64,000 nucleotides of DNA from Zoogloea oleivorans (GCF_008107625.1 NZ_SDKK01000023.1:1-64000); one strand, 5' to 3'; shown: positions 1 through 9,803, counted from the stretch's first letter. Notes: a model not told the origin generated them from the sequence alone. A program made the numbers and translations.

Positions 1-17
1 TCAACAGGAGTTGCATC

Positions 18-2438
18 ATGAGTTCTTCCACTGTCACGCTGCCCCGCCAGGCGCTATCGATCGGTATTGAGGGCATGACCTGCAGCAGTTGCGCTGCCCG
101 CGTAGAAAAGCTGCTGGGTCGCTTGCCCGGCATTTCCAGGGCCACCGTCAGTTTCTCTACCGAATCGGCGTTGCTGGAGTCCGACTCGGTCGTTGATCTG
201 GCGACCGTGCGCCAGGCGATTGAGAAGGCGGGTTTCCATGTCCCTGAGGAAAACCGGGTTTTGGCGATCACGGGGATGACGTGCAGCAGTTGCGCCGCGC
301 GAGTGGAGAAGGTTCTGGCCGGGGTTCCCGGTGTCGTGAGTGCCGTCGTCAACCTCGCCACTGAACAAGCGCATGTCACGCTGACTCGTGGCGTGCCTAC
401 CTCGGCCCTGATCGAGGCCGTCCGGAAAGCGGGTTACGATGCCGCATTGCAGACGGAGGGCTCCCCAGCTACCGCAGCATCAGTCCGCCAGGGTGCCGAA
501 TGGTGGCCTGTTGCAGTTGCGGCGACCCTCTCCCTTCCGCTCGTGATTCCGATGCTGACTGATCTCTTCGGCGCACATTGGATGCTGCCCGGCTGGGTGC
601 AGTTGTTGTTGGCAACCCCTGTTCAGTTCTGGCTGGGGCTGCGTTTCTACCGTGCAGGCTGGAAGGCACTGCGTGCCGGTAGCGGGAACATGGATCTCTT
701 GGTGGCCCTTGGAACGACTGCGGCCTACGGACTCAGCGTATATCTCCTGGCAAAGCCGACAGGCGGTGAGATGCCTCACCTGTATTTTGAAGCCTCCGCG
801 GTTGTCATCACGCTGGTCCTGCTGGGCAAGTGGCTTGAGGCCAGGGCCAAGCGGCAAACTACCGAAGCAATCCGTGCGCTTCAGGCGCTGCGGCCTGCCG
901 TCGCCCGCATTCGTACTGGCGACGGTGACCGGGAGATCGCCATCGATGCGGTCCGCGTGGGCGATGTGGTTGTTGTGAAACCCGGTGAGCGGGTAGCAGT
1001 GGATGGCCAGATTGTGGAGGGGTGCAGCCACTTGGACGAGTCCATGTTGACCGGTGAAAGCCTGCCGGTTCCGAAGCAGCCTGGCGATCGTGTCAGTGGC
1101 GGTGCGATCAATGCTGACGGCTTGCTGCTGGTGCAGACAACGGCCATCGGTACGGAAACCACTTTGGCCCGGATCATCCGGTTGGTTGAGAGTGCCCAGT
1201 CGGCCAAGGCACCCATTCAGCGCCTGGTGGACCGGGTGAGTGCGGTGTTTGTCCCGGTGGTCATGCTCATCGCGCTGCTGACCTTTGGCGGATGGTGGGC
1301 TTACGGCGGTGATGTCGAGACGGCGATTATCAACGCCGTCGCCGTGCTCGTGATTGCCTGTCCGTGTGCATTGGGTCTTGCCACGCCTACTGCGCTCATG
1401 GCGGGTACGGGTGTGGCCGCGCGACACGGCATTCTGGTGAAGGATGCGGAAGCGCTGGAAGTGGCGCACAAAGTGACGGCCATCGTCTTCGACAAGACCG
1501 GCACCCTAACTGAAGGCAAGCCTCAGGTCGTGGCCCTCGAATCCGGTGGCGGTGATGCCCAGTGTCTACTCAGCCTTGCTGCCAGTCTTCAGTTGAGTAG
1601 CGAGCATCCCCTGGCCCGAGCCGTGGGCAAGGCTGCCCAGGACGCCGGACTGAGTCCGACGAGCGCCCGGTTCGTTCAGGCCTTACCCGGACGCGGTCTT
1701 GCTGGCGAAATTGATGGAACACACTACGTTCTTGGCAATGCCCGATTGATGCAGGAGCGCGGCTTCATGATGGACCATCTCGCCGACACCGCGAAGCACC
1801 TCGAAGCCGAAGGGCGGACTGTATCCTGGTTGGCGTCGGAAGGCGCCCAGGCGGTGCTGGGCTTGATCGCCTTCGGCGACCGACTGAAGCCAGGGGCGTT
1901 GGCAAATATCGATTGCCTCAAGCAGATGGGCATCAGAACCGCGTTGATCACCGGCGACAGTCGTGGGGCTGCGCATGGTGTGGCAACCGAGCTTGGAATC
2001 GATCAGTGTCTGGCCGAAGTGCTGCCGGCGGACAAGGCGGCGGAGATCGAAACCTTGAAACGGGAAGGCTACGTCGTTGCCATGGTCGGCGATGGCATCA
2101 ATGATGCCCCGGCATTGGCTGCCGCCGACATTGGCATCGCCATGGGAACCGGAACGGACGTGGCCATGCACGCGGCCGGGGTGACCTTGATGCGTGGCGA
2201 TCTGGCGCTGGTGGCTTCAACCATCGACATCTCCCGTCGCACCTACGCCAAAATGCGGCAGAACCTGTTCTGGGCTTGTGTTTACAACGTCGTGGGCATT
2301 CCCCTGGCGGCCGCTGGACTCCTGAACCCGGTCATTGCAGGTGCTGCCATGGCATTCTCTAGCGTCAGCGTGGTGTCGAACGCGTTGCTTCTTCGGCGTT
2401 GGCGCCCCGTCAAATTGGATAAGAGGAAGGCGACATGA
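18..2438 (+). CDS. copA: Copper-exporting P1B-type ATPase
   Basis: Inner-membrane pump that exports Cu(I) from the cytoplasm. Two N-terminal heavy-metal-associated domains each carry GMTCSSC (Cys22/Cys25 and Cys89/Cys92). The transmembrane CPC metal site is at residues 448-450, the phosphorylated Asp492 lies in DKTGTLT, and the hinge GDGINDAP starts near residue 691. Length 806 aa is normal for CopA with two metal-binding domains. CAGGAG sits just upstream of the ATG. The stop overlaps the start of the MerR gene by ATGA, so pump and regulator are co-transcribed. Metal specificity (Cu rather than Ag) is inferred from family and neighbour. Confidence 0.96.
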   Translation: MSSSTVTLPRQALSIGIEGMTCSSCAARVEKLLGRLPGISRATVSFSTESALLESDSVVDLATVRQAIEKAGFHVPEENRVLAITGMTCSSCAARVEKVLAGVPGVVSAVVNLATEQAHVTLTRGVPTSALIEAVRKAGYDAALQTEGSPATAASVRQGAEWWPVAVAATLSLPLVIPMLTDLFGAHWMLPGWVQLLLATPVQFWLGLRFYRAGWKALRAGSGNMDLLVALGTTAAYGLSVYLLAKPTGGEMPHLYFEASAVVITLVLLGKWLEARAKRQTTEAIRALQALRPAVARIRTGDGDREIAIDAVRVGDVVVVKPGERVAVDGQIVEGCSHLDESMLTGESLPVPKQPGDRVSGGAINADGLLLVQTTAIGTETTLARIIRLVESAQSAKAPIQRLVDRVSAVFVPVVMLIALLTFGGWWAYGGDVETAIINAVAVLVIACPCALGLATPTALMAGTGVAARHGILVKDAEALEVAHKVTAIVFDKTGTLTEGKPQVVALESGGGDAQCLLSLAASLQLSSEHPLARAVGKAAQDAGLSPTSARFVQALPGRGLAGEIDGTHYVLGNARLMQERGFMMDHLADTAKHLEAEGRTVSWLASEGAQAVLGLIAFGDRLKPGALANIDCLKQMGIRTALITGDSRGAAHGVATELGIDQCLAEVLPADKAAEIETLKREGYVVAMVGDGINDAPALAAADIGIAMGTGTDVAMHAAGVTLMRGDLALVASTIDISRRTYAKMRQNLFWACVYNVVGIPLAAAGLLNPVIAGAAMAFSSVSVVSNALLLRRWRPVKLDKRKAT

Positions 2439-2878
2439 ACATCGGAGCAGTTGCCAAGGCCAGCGGTGTCTCGGCCAAGATGATCCGCCACTACGAGCAG
2501 ATCGGCTTGATTGGCCACAGCCCCCGGACCGAAGCGGGCTACCGGCAGTATCAGGAGCGGGATCTGCACACGCTGAAGTTCATCCGCAGTGCCCGTGATC
2601 TCGGGTTCTCCCTGGAGCAGATTCGCCAGCTCCTGTCGCTCTGGTATGACGGGGAGCGCTCCAGTGCGGAGGTGAAGCAACTCGCGGAAAGTCACTTGAG
2701 CGATCTGGATGAGCGAATTCAGGCGCTCATCACCATGCGCGACGCACTGGTACGTCTGTCGGAGAGTTGTTGCGGTGACGATCGTCCTGATTGTCCGATT
2801 CTTGAGGGGCTTGCCGGGCACGTGCCCGCATCATCGAGCCCACCCCAGCTCTCGAAGCAGAAAGCCCAGGGCGTTTAG
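2435..2878 (+). CDS. cueR: CueR-type MerR copper-responsive regulator
   Basis: MerR-family activator of copper efflux. The N-terminal winged HTH starts [20 protein letters not shown], followed by a dimerisation helix and the metal-binding loop CCGDDRPDC with Cys112 and Cys120 at the same positions as the Cu(I) ligands of E. coli CueR. It starts within the copA stop codon (ATGA overlap), so it is translationally coupled to its target. The promoter it would control lies before this window. Its 3' end overlaps the convergent gene at 2831 by 48 nt. Confidence 0.93.
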   Translation: MNIGAVAKASGVSAKMIRHYEQIGLIGHSPRTEAGYRQYQERDLHTLKFIRSARDLGFSLEQIRQLLSLWYDGERSSAEVKQLAESHLSDLDERIQALITMRDALVRLSESCCGDDRPDCPILEGLAGHVPASSSPPQLSKQKAQGV

Positions 2879-3748
2879 GGCGAACTGGGCATCCTCCTCC
2901 GTGGGAGGCCGGGTGTTGTAGCGTTTTTGCTCGTTGGGTTTTCCGCGAGAGTGAAAGCGCTGCAGCAGACGGATGGCCGAACCTGCTGCTGACGGGGGCT
3001 GGGTATTGCCGTTGCCTTGCTGTTTTTCGAACGCTTTCAGCAAGTCGCCCAAGTCGAGGTGGTGGACGTTGTTTGGGGCATCTCCGGATGCTTCGAGCCA
3101 GTACGCCAGGACCGTGGTTGTCGCGGCACGACAAAGATCGATCAAGGAAACCGGACTGGAGCGAAATGCCGCATCGGCCACCTTGTCCAGAATTGTCGTT
3201 ACCTCTGGGCTCGCTTGTTTGGGGATATGGTCGTCGATCAACTCGGGCAGACAACCAAAGGTAGAACGGGCGTGCAGCGTGATCAGCTCTTCGCCTGATG
3301 CGATGGTCTCCACGGAGACAATCCGCCAGACAGTGGGGGCTGACTGGGTTCCAAGTACCAACTGGGCACGTACTGAGTTTGGAAACGCCGAGGCGAAAAT
3401 TCGGGCGGGGTGGTACGTATAGAGCATTCGATTCAGCCGGCCATCCATCGACATGTTGTTGCGATCTGGAGGCTCTGCCGGATGCGGAGGAAAGTACCAC
3501 GTCTGGTTCAGGGCTCCGTCCCGCCACTCGTACAGGCGACCTCGACGTACCCGAGTGACGGGATCGAACGAATCCTCCCGAAAAACCAGGTGAGCATTGT
3601 CCAGCCGAGCTGAAGCGGGGAGCGTGCCCCAATCGCTGTCGCAGGTGATCAACGTGGCAATCGAGATTATCGGAGTCGGCCAGATCCCGTGCCCATAGTT
3701 GCTCACCCCCTCGAAGACTAGCCACGTGTTGTTGTCGATACCGATCAT
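2831..3748 (-). CDS. Hypothetical protein
   Basis: A 305-aa protein I do not recognise. An ATG at 3763 would give five more residues, but GGAGGA lies seven bases before the ATG at 3748, so the latter start is preferred. No signal peptide or membrane segment is visible. The N-terminus reads MIGIDNNTWLVFEG; the C-terminal third is rich in charged helices and ends near [12 protein letters not shown]. It is convergent with and overlaps the end of the copper regulator. Its codon use looks less GC-biased than copA, consistent with accessory DNA. Confidence 0.6.
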   Translation of the reverse strand: MIGIDNNTWLVFEGVSNYGHGIWPTPIISIATLITCDSDWGTLPASARLDNAHLVFREDSFDPVTRVRRGRLYEWRDGALNQTWYFPPHPAEPPDRNNMSMDGRLNRMLYTYHPARIFASAFPNSVRAQLVLGTQSAPTVWRIVSVETIASGEELITLHARSTFGCLPELIDDHIPKQASPEVTTILDKVADAAFRSSPVSLIDLCRAATTTVLAYWLEASGDAPNNVHHLDLGDLLKAFEKQQGNGNTQPPSAAGSAIRLLQRFHSRGKPNEQKRYNTRPPTEEDAQFALNALGFLLRELGWAR

Positions 3749-3850
3749 GCATGCGTCCTCCATGTTGAGTGCGGCGCGATGCTAATGGATTCCGGAGCGC
3801 TAGTTGTGAGTGTTCGCGCATCGTTTCAAGATCCAAGAGGGGGACGAAGG

Positions 3851-4492
3851 CTACTGCGGAACGGATGGCGGAGCTTGACGTGCCAGATACGAAGGCAAGT
3901 CGGATAATGACCGCAGAAAGCGGGGATCGGGGCTTGCCAGGTTCCGAGCAAGGTGGATTGCGTGCATCCCAACCCGCCTTGGCCCCAGGCAGTCTGCCTC
4001 GTAGGTATCCCCGACCATCAGCACCTCGCCCGGACTGAGCGCCAGTGACTGCCAAATTGTGCTGTAGATCCGGTGGTCCGGCTTCACAACACCTACCTCG
4101 AAACTCCATGCATACGCATCGAACTCAAAGGGTAGAAGGGACAACACAGGGGGTGCGTATGGTTTGGCCAGATTGCTACACAATCCGAGTTGCAACCCTT
4201 GTCTTTGCAAAGCACGGAGGACCGGAACGACCTCCGGATAAAGTCGAATACTGCTGATCTCAATCGCGAGCTCGTCGGCAAGCTCATCGCACAGGGCTGG
4301 CGAGAGAGCCAATCCAAGCCACGTCGCGATGGCCCAGATGTCACCGTTTATGCTCATGATCCGCGCGGCATCGTCGGGCCGCGAAATCCGTCCGGCCTGC
4401 GCTGCGAGGCGCAAAAGCCGTGCGTATGGACGGCGCCGATCTCCAATCTCAGCCAGCGTACCAAACACGTCGAACACGATCGCCTTGATCAT
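3851..4492 (-). CDS. HAD-superfamily hydrolase
   Basis: Cytoplasmic haloacid-dehalogenase-fold hydrolase, 213 aa. Motif I is FDVFGTL with nucleophile Asp8; the usual second Asp is Phe10, as in dehalogenase-like members. Motif II is the CSNL region, the motif III Lys is in VVKPDHRIY, and motif IV is MVGDTYEADCLG. Substrate unknown: phosphatase or dehalogenase-like. It stands alone between two hypothetical genes on the same strand, and no clear ribosome site precedes the ATG. Confidence 0.8.
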   Translation of the reverse strand: MIKAIVFDVFGTLAEIGDRRRPYARLLRLAAQAGRISRPDDAARIMSINGDIWAIATWLGLALSPALCDELADELAIEISSIRLYPEVVPVLRALQRQGLQLGLCSNLAKPYAPPVLSLLPFEFDAYAWSFEVGVVKPDHRIYSTIWQSLALSPGEVLMVGDTYEADCLGPRRVGMHAIHLARNLASPDPRFLRSLSDLPSYLARQAPPSVPQ

Positions 4493-4610
4493 ATGGTGGG
4501 AGGGTGATCCAGAAAGTGACTTCCGTCCGCCAAGAACAAGTTGCGCCAGATCTTTGGTGTTGAACGGACCATCCAGATCTGCACCTCATTCAGATCCAGG
4601 CTCTGGGCGA

Positions 4611-5039
4611 TCACTGGAGTGAAGTGAACTCCTTCCAGAATTCATACTCGGAGATGTCCCATGTGCCGTAAGCGCTGCAGTACTGCTTACCATCAGCGAC
4701 CTCATACACGTGCGCCAACGGGTCGGACGGCTTTTTCCAGATTCGGATCAATGGCTCCATCTTCCAGTGAGCCGAACCGTTCAAAAACGGCGGGCTAACG
4801 AGTTGGATGCCAACGATTGAAACACCTTTGCTCTCCCGATCAAAAAAAGCTACCAACTCGTTCGCAGGATTGGAAATCATCACTGTTTCGGAAAAACGCC
4901 CTTCCTGTGTAAAAACAGCATAACTCACGTAAAACCATTCATTGGGCGTAGTGATACCCACCGCCCGCCAAGCATCTTTTCCAGTGCCAAGAAGGCCCGA
5001 CATGAAAGGATGATGAGCTGACACGTCAGTAATAAACAT
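4611..5039 (-). CDS. Hypothetical protein
   Basis: A 142-aa protein without a recognised domain. It is rich in aromatic residues (WFYVSYAVF, YEFWKEF) and has no signal peptide or membrane span. It is on the same strand as the HAD gene, 118 nt upstream of it. The region is less GC-rich than the core genes. Start weakly supported: no clear Shine-Dalgarno. It could be a toxin- or immunity-type small protein, but nothing in the sequence shows this. Confidence 0.5.
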   Translation of the reverse strand: MFITDVSAHHPFMSGLLGTGKDAWRAVGITTPNEWFYVSYAVFTQEGRFSETVMISNPANELVAFFDRESKGVSIVGIQLVSPPFLNGSAHWKMEPLIRIWKKPSDPLAHVYEVADGKQYCSAYGTWDISEYEFWKEFTSLQ

Positions 5040-5207
5040 TGCGATTCGAGACTTTCAGTAGCGGCGCGTGACCAATTAATCGAATGATCGCGTTGGCCGG
5101 GTGAGGACGTTTTCCGTGAACTCAGTAGGAACTGAATATGTCGGGAGGGGCAATATTGTGACGTAAACGCGGCTGACTTAAAAGCATCATTCCGAGACAC
5201 TGATTCA

Positions 5208-5450
5208 ATGCCAGTCAGCGAATCATCGTCTAGTTCACGCGCGCCAACGGCGCGTGAGCTCCTTGCGATGAACATAGTTCGCCTCCGCAAGGAACGGGGA
5301 TGGTCTCAGGAAGATCTCGCGTTGGAATCTGGCTTGCATCGCACCTTCGTGGCGCACGTTGAACGCCAAGTACGAAATATCTCGATCGACAACATTGAAC
5401 GTCTTGCAAACGCTTTGCAGATAGATGTCCACGTCTTGCTGTTGCCATAG
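5208..5450 (+). CDS. Small XRE-family HTH protein
   Basis: An 80-aa DNA-binding protein consisting almost only of a Cro/C1 helix-turn-helix: RLRKERGWSQEDLALESGLH, then the recognition helix RTFVAHVERQ and the usual IERLANALQID segment. Such stand-alone HTH proteins often accompany restriction-modification or toxin genes, but no partner is visible: the IS66 element follows 230 nt later and may have displaced one. Translation could also begin at the ATG at 5268-5270; neither start has a clear ribosome site. Confidence 0.72.
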   Translation: MPVSESSSSSRAPTARELLAMNIVRLRKERGWSQEDLALESGLHRTFVAHVERQVRNISIDNIERLANALQIDVHVLLLP

Positions 5451-5602
5451 GGTCGGTTCCCGGTGCTCGGCAAGGGGTGGAGTGGTGTTGAACTCAACGA
5501 TCACATCCCTTGGGCCACCACAGAGACGCCCGTCACCTGGCACTTGCGGGTGAGGGACTACCGCTGAAGCAGGATTGTGCAGCCGAAAGAATTGTGCTGT
5601 AC

Positions 5603-5643
5603 GGGGAAGTCCGCTCCGGGCTTTGCCCTCCACGGACTTCCCC
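5603..5643. repeat. Long inverted repeat (hairpin)
   Basis: GGGGAAGTCCG (5603-5613) is perfectly repeated inverted at 5633-5643, with an inner GGGC-TTT-GCCC stem in the 19-nt spacer. It would fold into a long two-part hairpin. It lies between the HTH gene and the left end of the IS66 element and has no U-run, so a simple terminator is not certain. Confidence 0.55.
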
Positions 5644-5758
5644 AAATACGATAAAAGAAAACGCTCCCAAGCCCGTTAGGGTGAGCGTCGTCCCTGTCCC
5701 GTCTTGATCCCATTTCTTTGAGCAGCGAAGGTGTCCACCATTTTTGAGGGTGGACACC

Positions 5759-6121
5759 ATGGAAATTGAGAAGGCAGCAGGAGTGGCTCGGCGTGGGGCC
5801 TATGTGCGGCGCAGCCCCGAGCTGAAGGCGGCGATCGTAGCGGAGTGCCTGGTGCCGGGCGCATCGGTTGCCGCGGTGGCCCTGGCCCACGGCGTCAATG
5901 CCAATCTGGTCCGCAAATGGATCGAGAAGTCGCGCCCATCGACCCAGGCGGAGGCGGACGTGAGCTGGCTCGCGGTGGTGCCCGACACGCCCCCGCCCGC
6001 AACGCGGGCCTCCACGCCCCGTGGCGAGATCGAGATCGAGCTGCCCCGCGCCCGTCTCCTGGTGCGCGGCCCGGTGGATCTGGCGGTGCTCGAGCGGGTG
6101 CTGGCGAGTCTGTCCCGATGA
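5759..6121 (+). CDS. tnpA: IS66 accessory protein TnpA
   Basis: A 120-aa IS66 TnpA-like protein with an N-terminal helix-turn-helix (RRSPELKAAIVAECLVPGAS, then VNANLVRKWIEK), required with TnpB for transposition in this family. The ATG at 5759 is chosen over an upstream TTG at 5744 because GAGGG lies about nine bases before it. Its stop overlaps the tnpB start (ATGA at 6118). Confidence 0.88.
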   Translation: MEIEKAAGVARRGAYVRRSPELKAAIVAECLVPGASVAAVALAHGVNANLVRKWIEKSRPSTQAEADVSWLAVVPDTPPPATRASTPRGEIEIELPRARLLVRGPVDLAVLERVLASLSR

Positions 6122-6465
6122 TCCGCCCCGGCCCGGGCACCCGCATCTGGCTGGCCTGTGGCTTCACCGACATGCGCCGCGGCTTCGATGGCCTGGCAGC
6201 GCTGGTGCAAAGCCAACTTGAGCAGGATCCCTTCTCGGGCCAGCTGTTCGTCTTTCGCGGACGCAAGGGGGATCGGCTCAAGCTGCTGTGGTGGGACGGC
6301 GACGGCCTGTGCCTGCTTGCGAAGCGGCTGGAGAACGGCCGCTTCATCTGGCCCCAGGCCAGCGAGGGGTCGGTGGTCCTTACCGCGGCCCAGCTCGCGA
6401 TGCTGCTCGAAGGCATCGACTGGCGGCGCCCTGTGCGCACCTGGCAGCCGGAGGCGGCAGGATAG
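6118..6465 (+). CDS. tnpB: IS66 accessory protein TnpB (Orf2)
   Basis: A 115-aa protein of the IS66 Orf2/TnpB family. The signature core is visible: TDMRRGFDGLAALVQ near the N-terminus, FVFRGRKGDRLKLLWWDGDG in the middle and the C-terminal WRRP. The start at 6118 overlaps the tnpA stop (ATGA), giving translational coupling. A longer in-frame reading begins at 5845 but lacks family similarity there. Confidence 0.92.
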   Translation: MIRPGPGTRIWLACGFTDMRRGFDGLAALVQSQLEQDPFSGQLFVFRGRKGDRLKLLWWDGDGLCLLAKRLENGRFIWPQASEGSVVLTAAQLAMLLEGIDWRRPVRTWQPEAAG

Positions 6466-6512
6466 GATTCCGGGGGCTGTTCACCGACGGGTGTCTCGCG
6501 TAGACTCGCGTC

Positions 6513-8039
6513 ATGCCCCAGCCTGTAACACCTCCCCCCATCGACCCTTCTGACGAGGTGGCCGCCCTGCGCCATCAGGTGGGTGAGCTCGAGGCCGAGG
6601 TGGTGCGTCTCAAGCTGCTGGTGGCCAAGTACCGTCAGATGCATTTCGGGCGGCGCGCCGAATCTTGGCGGGCCGAAGGGCAGCTCGACCTGCCCTTGCT
6701 TCTGACGCCGCAGCCCTTGCCGGCGCCAGCCAAGACGGCCGACGCCCCACCGGCCGCGGGTCGCTCGCCGCGGCGCCAACGCAAACCCTTTCCCGACGAT
6801 CTGCCTCGGGAGACGATTGAGCATCTACCGACCGACACCCGTTGCCCCTGCTGCGGCGGCGCCTTCAAGCCCCTGGGTGAGGAGGTCTCGGAGATGCTCG
6901 AGTACATCCCGGCCAGCTTCAAGGTGATCCGCCATGTGCGCCCCAAACTTGCCTGCGCCCGCTGCGATCACATCGCCCAGGCCGAGGCGCCCAGCCGCCC
7001 CATCGCGCGGGGCTTTGCCGGGCCGGCGCTCCTGGCCCACGTGCTGGTGGGCAAGTTCTGTGATCACCTGCCGCTCTATCGGCAAAGCACCATCTTCGCC
7101 CGCAGCGGGCTGAGCCTGGAACGCGCCCTCCTGGCCGACTGGGTCGGGCAATGCCACACCCTGCTCAGCCCCCTGGTCGAGGCGGTGAAGCGCCACGTGA
7201 TGGCCGCTGGCAAGGTCCATGCCGACGACACGCCCTTGCCGGTGCTCTCACCGGGTCGGGGCGAAACGAAGACCGGGCGGCTGTGGGCCTATGTGCGCGA
7301 TGATCGACCGGCCGCCAGCCTGGATCCGCCGGCGGTCTGGTTCGCCTACTCGGAGAACCGCAAGGGGTGCCACCCCCAAGCCCATCTCGCCCCCTTCAAG
7401 GGCGTCCTGCAAGCGGATGCCTATGCAGGGTTCGACGCGCTCTTCGAGGGCGGGACGATCGTCGAGGCGGCCTGCTGGGCCCACGTGCGCAGGAAGTTCT
7501 ACGACATCCACCGCGCGAGCGCCTCGCCTCTGGCCGCCGAGGCGCTGACCCGGATCCAGGCGCTATATGCCATCGAAGCCCGCGCGCGCGGCAAGCCGCC
7601 CGCCGAGCGGGCGCAGCTGCGCCGGCAGGAGGCCGCCCCGCGCCTGGCGGACATGCATGACTGGCTTGCGGCGCAGAGCCGCCGGGTGTCGCGCAAATCG
7701 GACCTGATGCAGGCCATCGGCTACGCGCTCAATCAATGGCCGGCCTTGATCCGCTACAGCACGAACGGCCATCTCGAGATCGACAACAATGCCGCTGAAC
7801 GCGCGCTGCGGGCGGTCGCCGTGGGGAGGAAGAACTTTCTCTTCGCAGGATCGGATGCCGGCGGCGAGCGGGCGGCGGCGATGTACAGTCTGATCGGCAC
7901 CGCCACGCTGAGCGGGCTCGACCCGGAGGCCTACCTGCGCGAAGTGCTCACGCGCATCGCCGAGCACCCGATCAACCGGATCGACGAATTGCTGCCCTGG
8001 AACCTCAACCCCGCCAAGACCCTTCTCAACGCCGCCTGA
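6513..8039 (+). CDS. tnpC: IS66 transposase TnpC
   Basis: The 508-aa DDE transposase. The N-terminal coiled-coil region ([20 protein letters not shown]) is followed by a zinc-binding segment (CPCC near residue 111 and later CARC), then the catalytic domain with [11 protein letters not shown], the central [10 protein letters not shown] and the conserved C-terminal [12 protein letters not shown] segment. Full length and uninterrupted, so the element may still be active. Confidence 0.96.
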   Translation: MPQPVTPPPIDPSDEVAALRHQVGELEAEVVRLKLLVAKYRQMHFGRRAESWRAEGQLDLPLLLTPQPLPAPAKTADAPPAAGRSPRRQRKPFPDDLPRETIEHLPTDTRCPCCGGAFKPLGEEVSEMLEYIPASFKVIRHVRPKLACARCDHIAQAEAPSRPIARGFAGPALLAHVLVGKFCDHLPLYRQSTIFARSGLSLERALLADWVGQCHTLLSPLVEAVKRHVMAAGKVHADDTPLPVLSPGRGETKTGRLWAYVRDDRPAASLDPPAVWFAYSENRKGCHPQAHLAPFKGVLQADAYAGFDALFEGGTIVEAACWAHVRRKFYDIHRASASPLAAEALTRIQALYAIEARARGKPPAERAQLRRQEAAPRLADMHDWLAAQSRRVSRKSDLMQAIGYALNQWPALIRYSTNGHLEIDNNAAERALRAVAVGRKNFLFAGSDAGGERAAAMYSLIGTATLSGLDPEAYLREVLTRIAEHPINRIDELLPWNLNPAKTLLNAA

Positions 8040-8040
8040 C

Positions 8041-8634
8041 ATGAGCACCGTCGTCCCCCTCAAGCCGCGCACCCGCAAACCGGCCGATCTGTTGCAACTG
8101 CGGATCGAACTGGCCGAGATCAAGCCCGCCATCTGGCGCCGGATCGTCGTGCCTGAGTCGATCACCCTTGCCAGGCTTCATCACGTCATCCAGTGCGTCA
8201 TGGGCTGGCACGGCGGGCATCTGCACGAGTTCGAGATCGCTGGGGAGCGCTATGGAGTCCCCGACCCGGAGTTCGACTGGGGCGATCCGCCCCGCTCCGA
8301 GCAGCGCATCCAGCTCAAGACCGCGCTCGCGGGCATGAAGTCGTTCAAGTACCTCTACGACTTCGGCGATCACTGGGAACACCGGATCAAGGTGGAGAAA
8401 CGCCACCCGCCGGATCCCATCTTGTCGGCCTGCGCCCTGTGCCTCACCGGCGCCAACGCCGCACCGCCCGAAGACGTGGGCGGCGCGCCGGGCTACGCCG
8501 ACTTCCTGGAGGCCATCCTCGACCCGGACCACCCCGAACACCACGCCATGCGGGCGTGGTGCGGGGAGGACTTCGAGCCCGGGCACTTTGATTTGTCTGC
8601 GGTGAATGAGCGCCTGGAGAGGCTGAGGGTCTGA
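8041..8634 (+). CDS. Plasmid pRiA4b Orf3-like passenger protein
   Basis: A 197-aa protein of the pRiA4b ORF-3-like family: LQLRIELAEIKPAIWRRIVV, then the MGWHGGHLHEFEI and YDFGDHWEH motifs. Function in the family is unknown. It begins one base after tnpC and lies inside the right inverted repeat, so it moves with the element. Some IS66 relatives carry this gene as a cargo or fourth ORF. Confidence 0.85.
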   Translation: MSTVVPLKPRTRKPADLLQLRIELAEIKPAIWRRIVVPESITLARLHHVIQCVMGWHGGHLHEFEIAGERYGVPDPEFDWGDPPRSEQRIQLKTALAGMKSFKYLYDFGDHWEHRIKVEKRHPPDPILSACALCLTGANAAPPEDVGGAPGYADFLEAILDPDHPEHHAMRAWCGEDFEPGHFDLSAVNERLERLRV

Positions 8635-8829
8635 GGCGTCAAGACGGGGTTGGGACGACGCTTACGCTGCTGGTGAGCGTAGCATCCGGTCGATGCATGT
8701 GATATGAATGCCCGCCATGTACTCGGTCGGGCGCGGCATCTGCCGGGCGGGTAGTTGCACCGGATCGTCACGCGGCGTCGCGATGTAGTGACTGAGTCAT
8801 TTGAGCGGTGGATTTAGCCTGTGGCTCGT

Positions 8830-9061
8830 CGCCCGGCGGCTTTCGTGGGGGCTGTGCGAGATGCCTGGCAACGTGTTCGAGTGGCGCACCGACTGGTTTG
8901 ACGATTATCCATCGGGGCCGCAGATCGCCGTCCGGTCGCCGAGGGCGTCGACCGCGTGCTGCGCGGTGGGTTGTGAGGCATCTTCAGGCGCTAGCCGCTT
9001 CATCGACAGGTCGGATGAGCGCCTCAGCGACGTTGGCTTCCGCTGGTCCCAGACAGGTTAA
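8830..9061 (+). pseudogene. Remnant of a formylglycine-generating-enzyme (SUMF1)-like gene
   Basis: The translation shows the C-terminal hallmarks of the FGE-sulfatase family: LCEMPGNVFEWRTDWFDDYPSG from about 8852, then VDRVLRGG in a different frame at 8947-8970, then RSDERLSDVGFRWSQTG back in the first frame up to the stop at 9059-9061. Two compensating frameshifts and absence of the N-terminal part mark it as broken. It lies 165 bp beyond the right end of the IS66 element, which may have helped to truncate it. Confidence 0.72.
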
Positions 9062-9803
9062 AGGTCCAGCAGGGCAGGGGGGCTGCGCGCTGACAGGCTG
9101 GGGTAAGTGGAGCGTGTTGGCCAGGCTACGGGTGGTGATGTCAGTGGGGAATGAAAAGTCGGGGAGCAAACCAACTTGCTCTTGGTGAGTGAAGTAAAGA
9201 TACATCTTTATTGTTTGATGCTTCGTCAAAGTAGGCAGTTATATTGGATGCAAGGATCTAACTTTATTTTTAAGTGTGTTGAGAGCGTTGTTAATTATCA
9301 TGGACTTGTGTGCATTTAAGGATATATCTTTATTGTTTCTCTACACCCGCTTCAATGCCCCTTGATGCGCCCGGTGCCCCCGGGCGCATTTGCGTTTACA
9401 GGCTTGGCATCAATCAGGATGGGGGGCTGCGAGGGTTCTCTACTCAGAGGCATAACATCGCCGGTGGACTGTCGGTTGCTCGGCCGGAGCGGTCAGTCGA
9501 TGTCTTTCACGTTAGTGGCCGCTTCTATCCGATATCGGACTTGGCGCCATCAGACAATCGAGCGGTGAAACAGGTAGCCTGTTTCGGTCTGACCCACCGC
9601 AATGCAAGCCTATCGTCATCGCACGATGATTGTGCTCTGCGCGAGGACCACGTCTTTGACGCGTAGACGCAGGCCTTCTGGTCAGTCACATGCCTTTAAA
9701 CTGCACACTGAGCCAAGCGAGAATCTTCTCTAATTCAACGAATATTACACACGGCGCTAGGTACTGGCGGCGGGATACAACTGAAATCCGGAGGGTTGCA
9801 CCG
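9062..9803. other. Gene-free AT-richer region
   Basis: No convincing gene is visible: the longest open frame (9310-9666) has no recognisable motif. The stretch is clearly richer in A and T than the flanks, holds a near-perfect 21-nt direct repeat (9196-9338), and must contain the promoter of the ATPase/PIN/ligase cassette. Confidence 0.6.
9196..9338. repeat. 21-nt direct repeat pair
   Basis: AAAGATACATCTTTATTGTTT (9196-9216) recurs as AAGGATATATCTTTATTGTTT (9318-9338), with 19 of 21 bases identical and starts 122 bp apart. Each copy contains a small internal dyad (AAAGAT/ATCTTT). They could be regulator sites for the downstream cassette or scars of a lost element. Confidence 0.55.

Larger units (their letters stand above)
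5681..8665 (+). mobile_element. IS66-family insertion sequence
   Basis: A complete IS66 element of 2985 bp with tnpA, tnpB, tnpC and a fourth passenger gene, all in one direction. Ends are imperfect 27-bp inverted repeats beginning GTGAGCGTCGTCCC (left, 5681-5707) and GTAAGCGTCGTCCC (right, read inward from 8665), 23 of 27 positions identical. The GTAAGCG tip is typical of the family. The 8-bp flanks (5673-5680 CCGTTAGG, 8666-8673 GCTGCTGG) do not match, so the expected target duplication is missing. Confidence 0.93.

Noticed and set aside
9310-9666. 118-codon open frame before the ATPase cassette
   Set aside because: No ribosome site, domain or conservation evident; in AT-richer DNA flanked by direct repeats.
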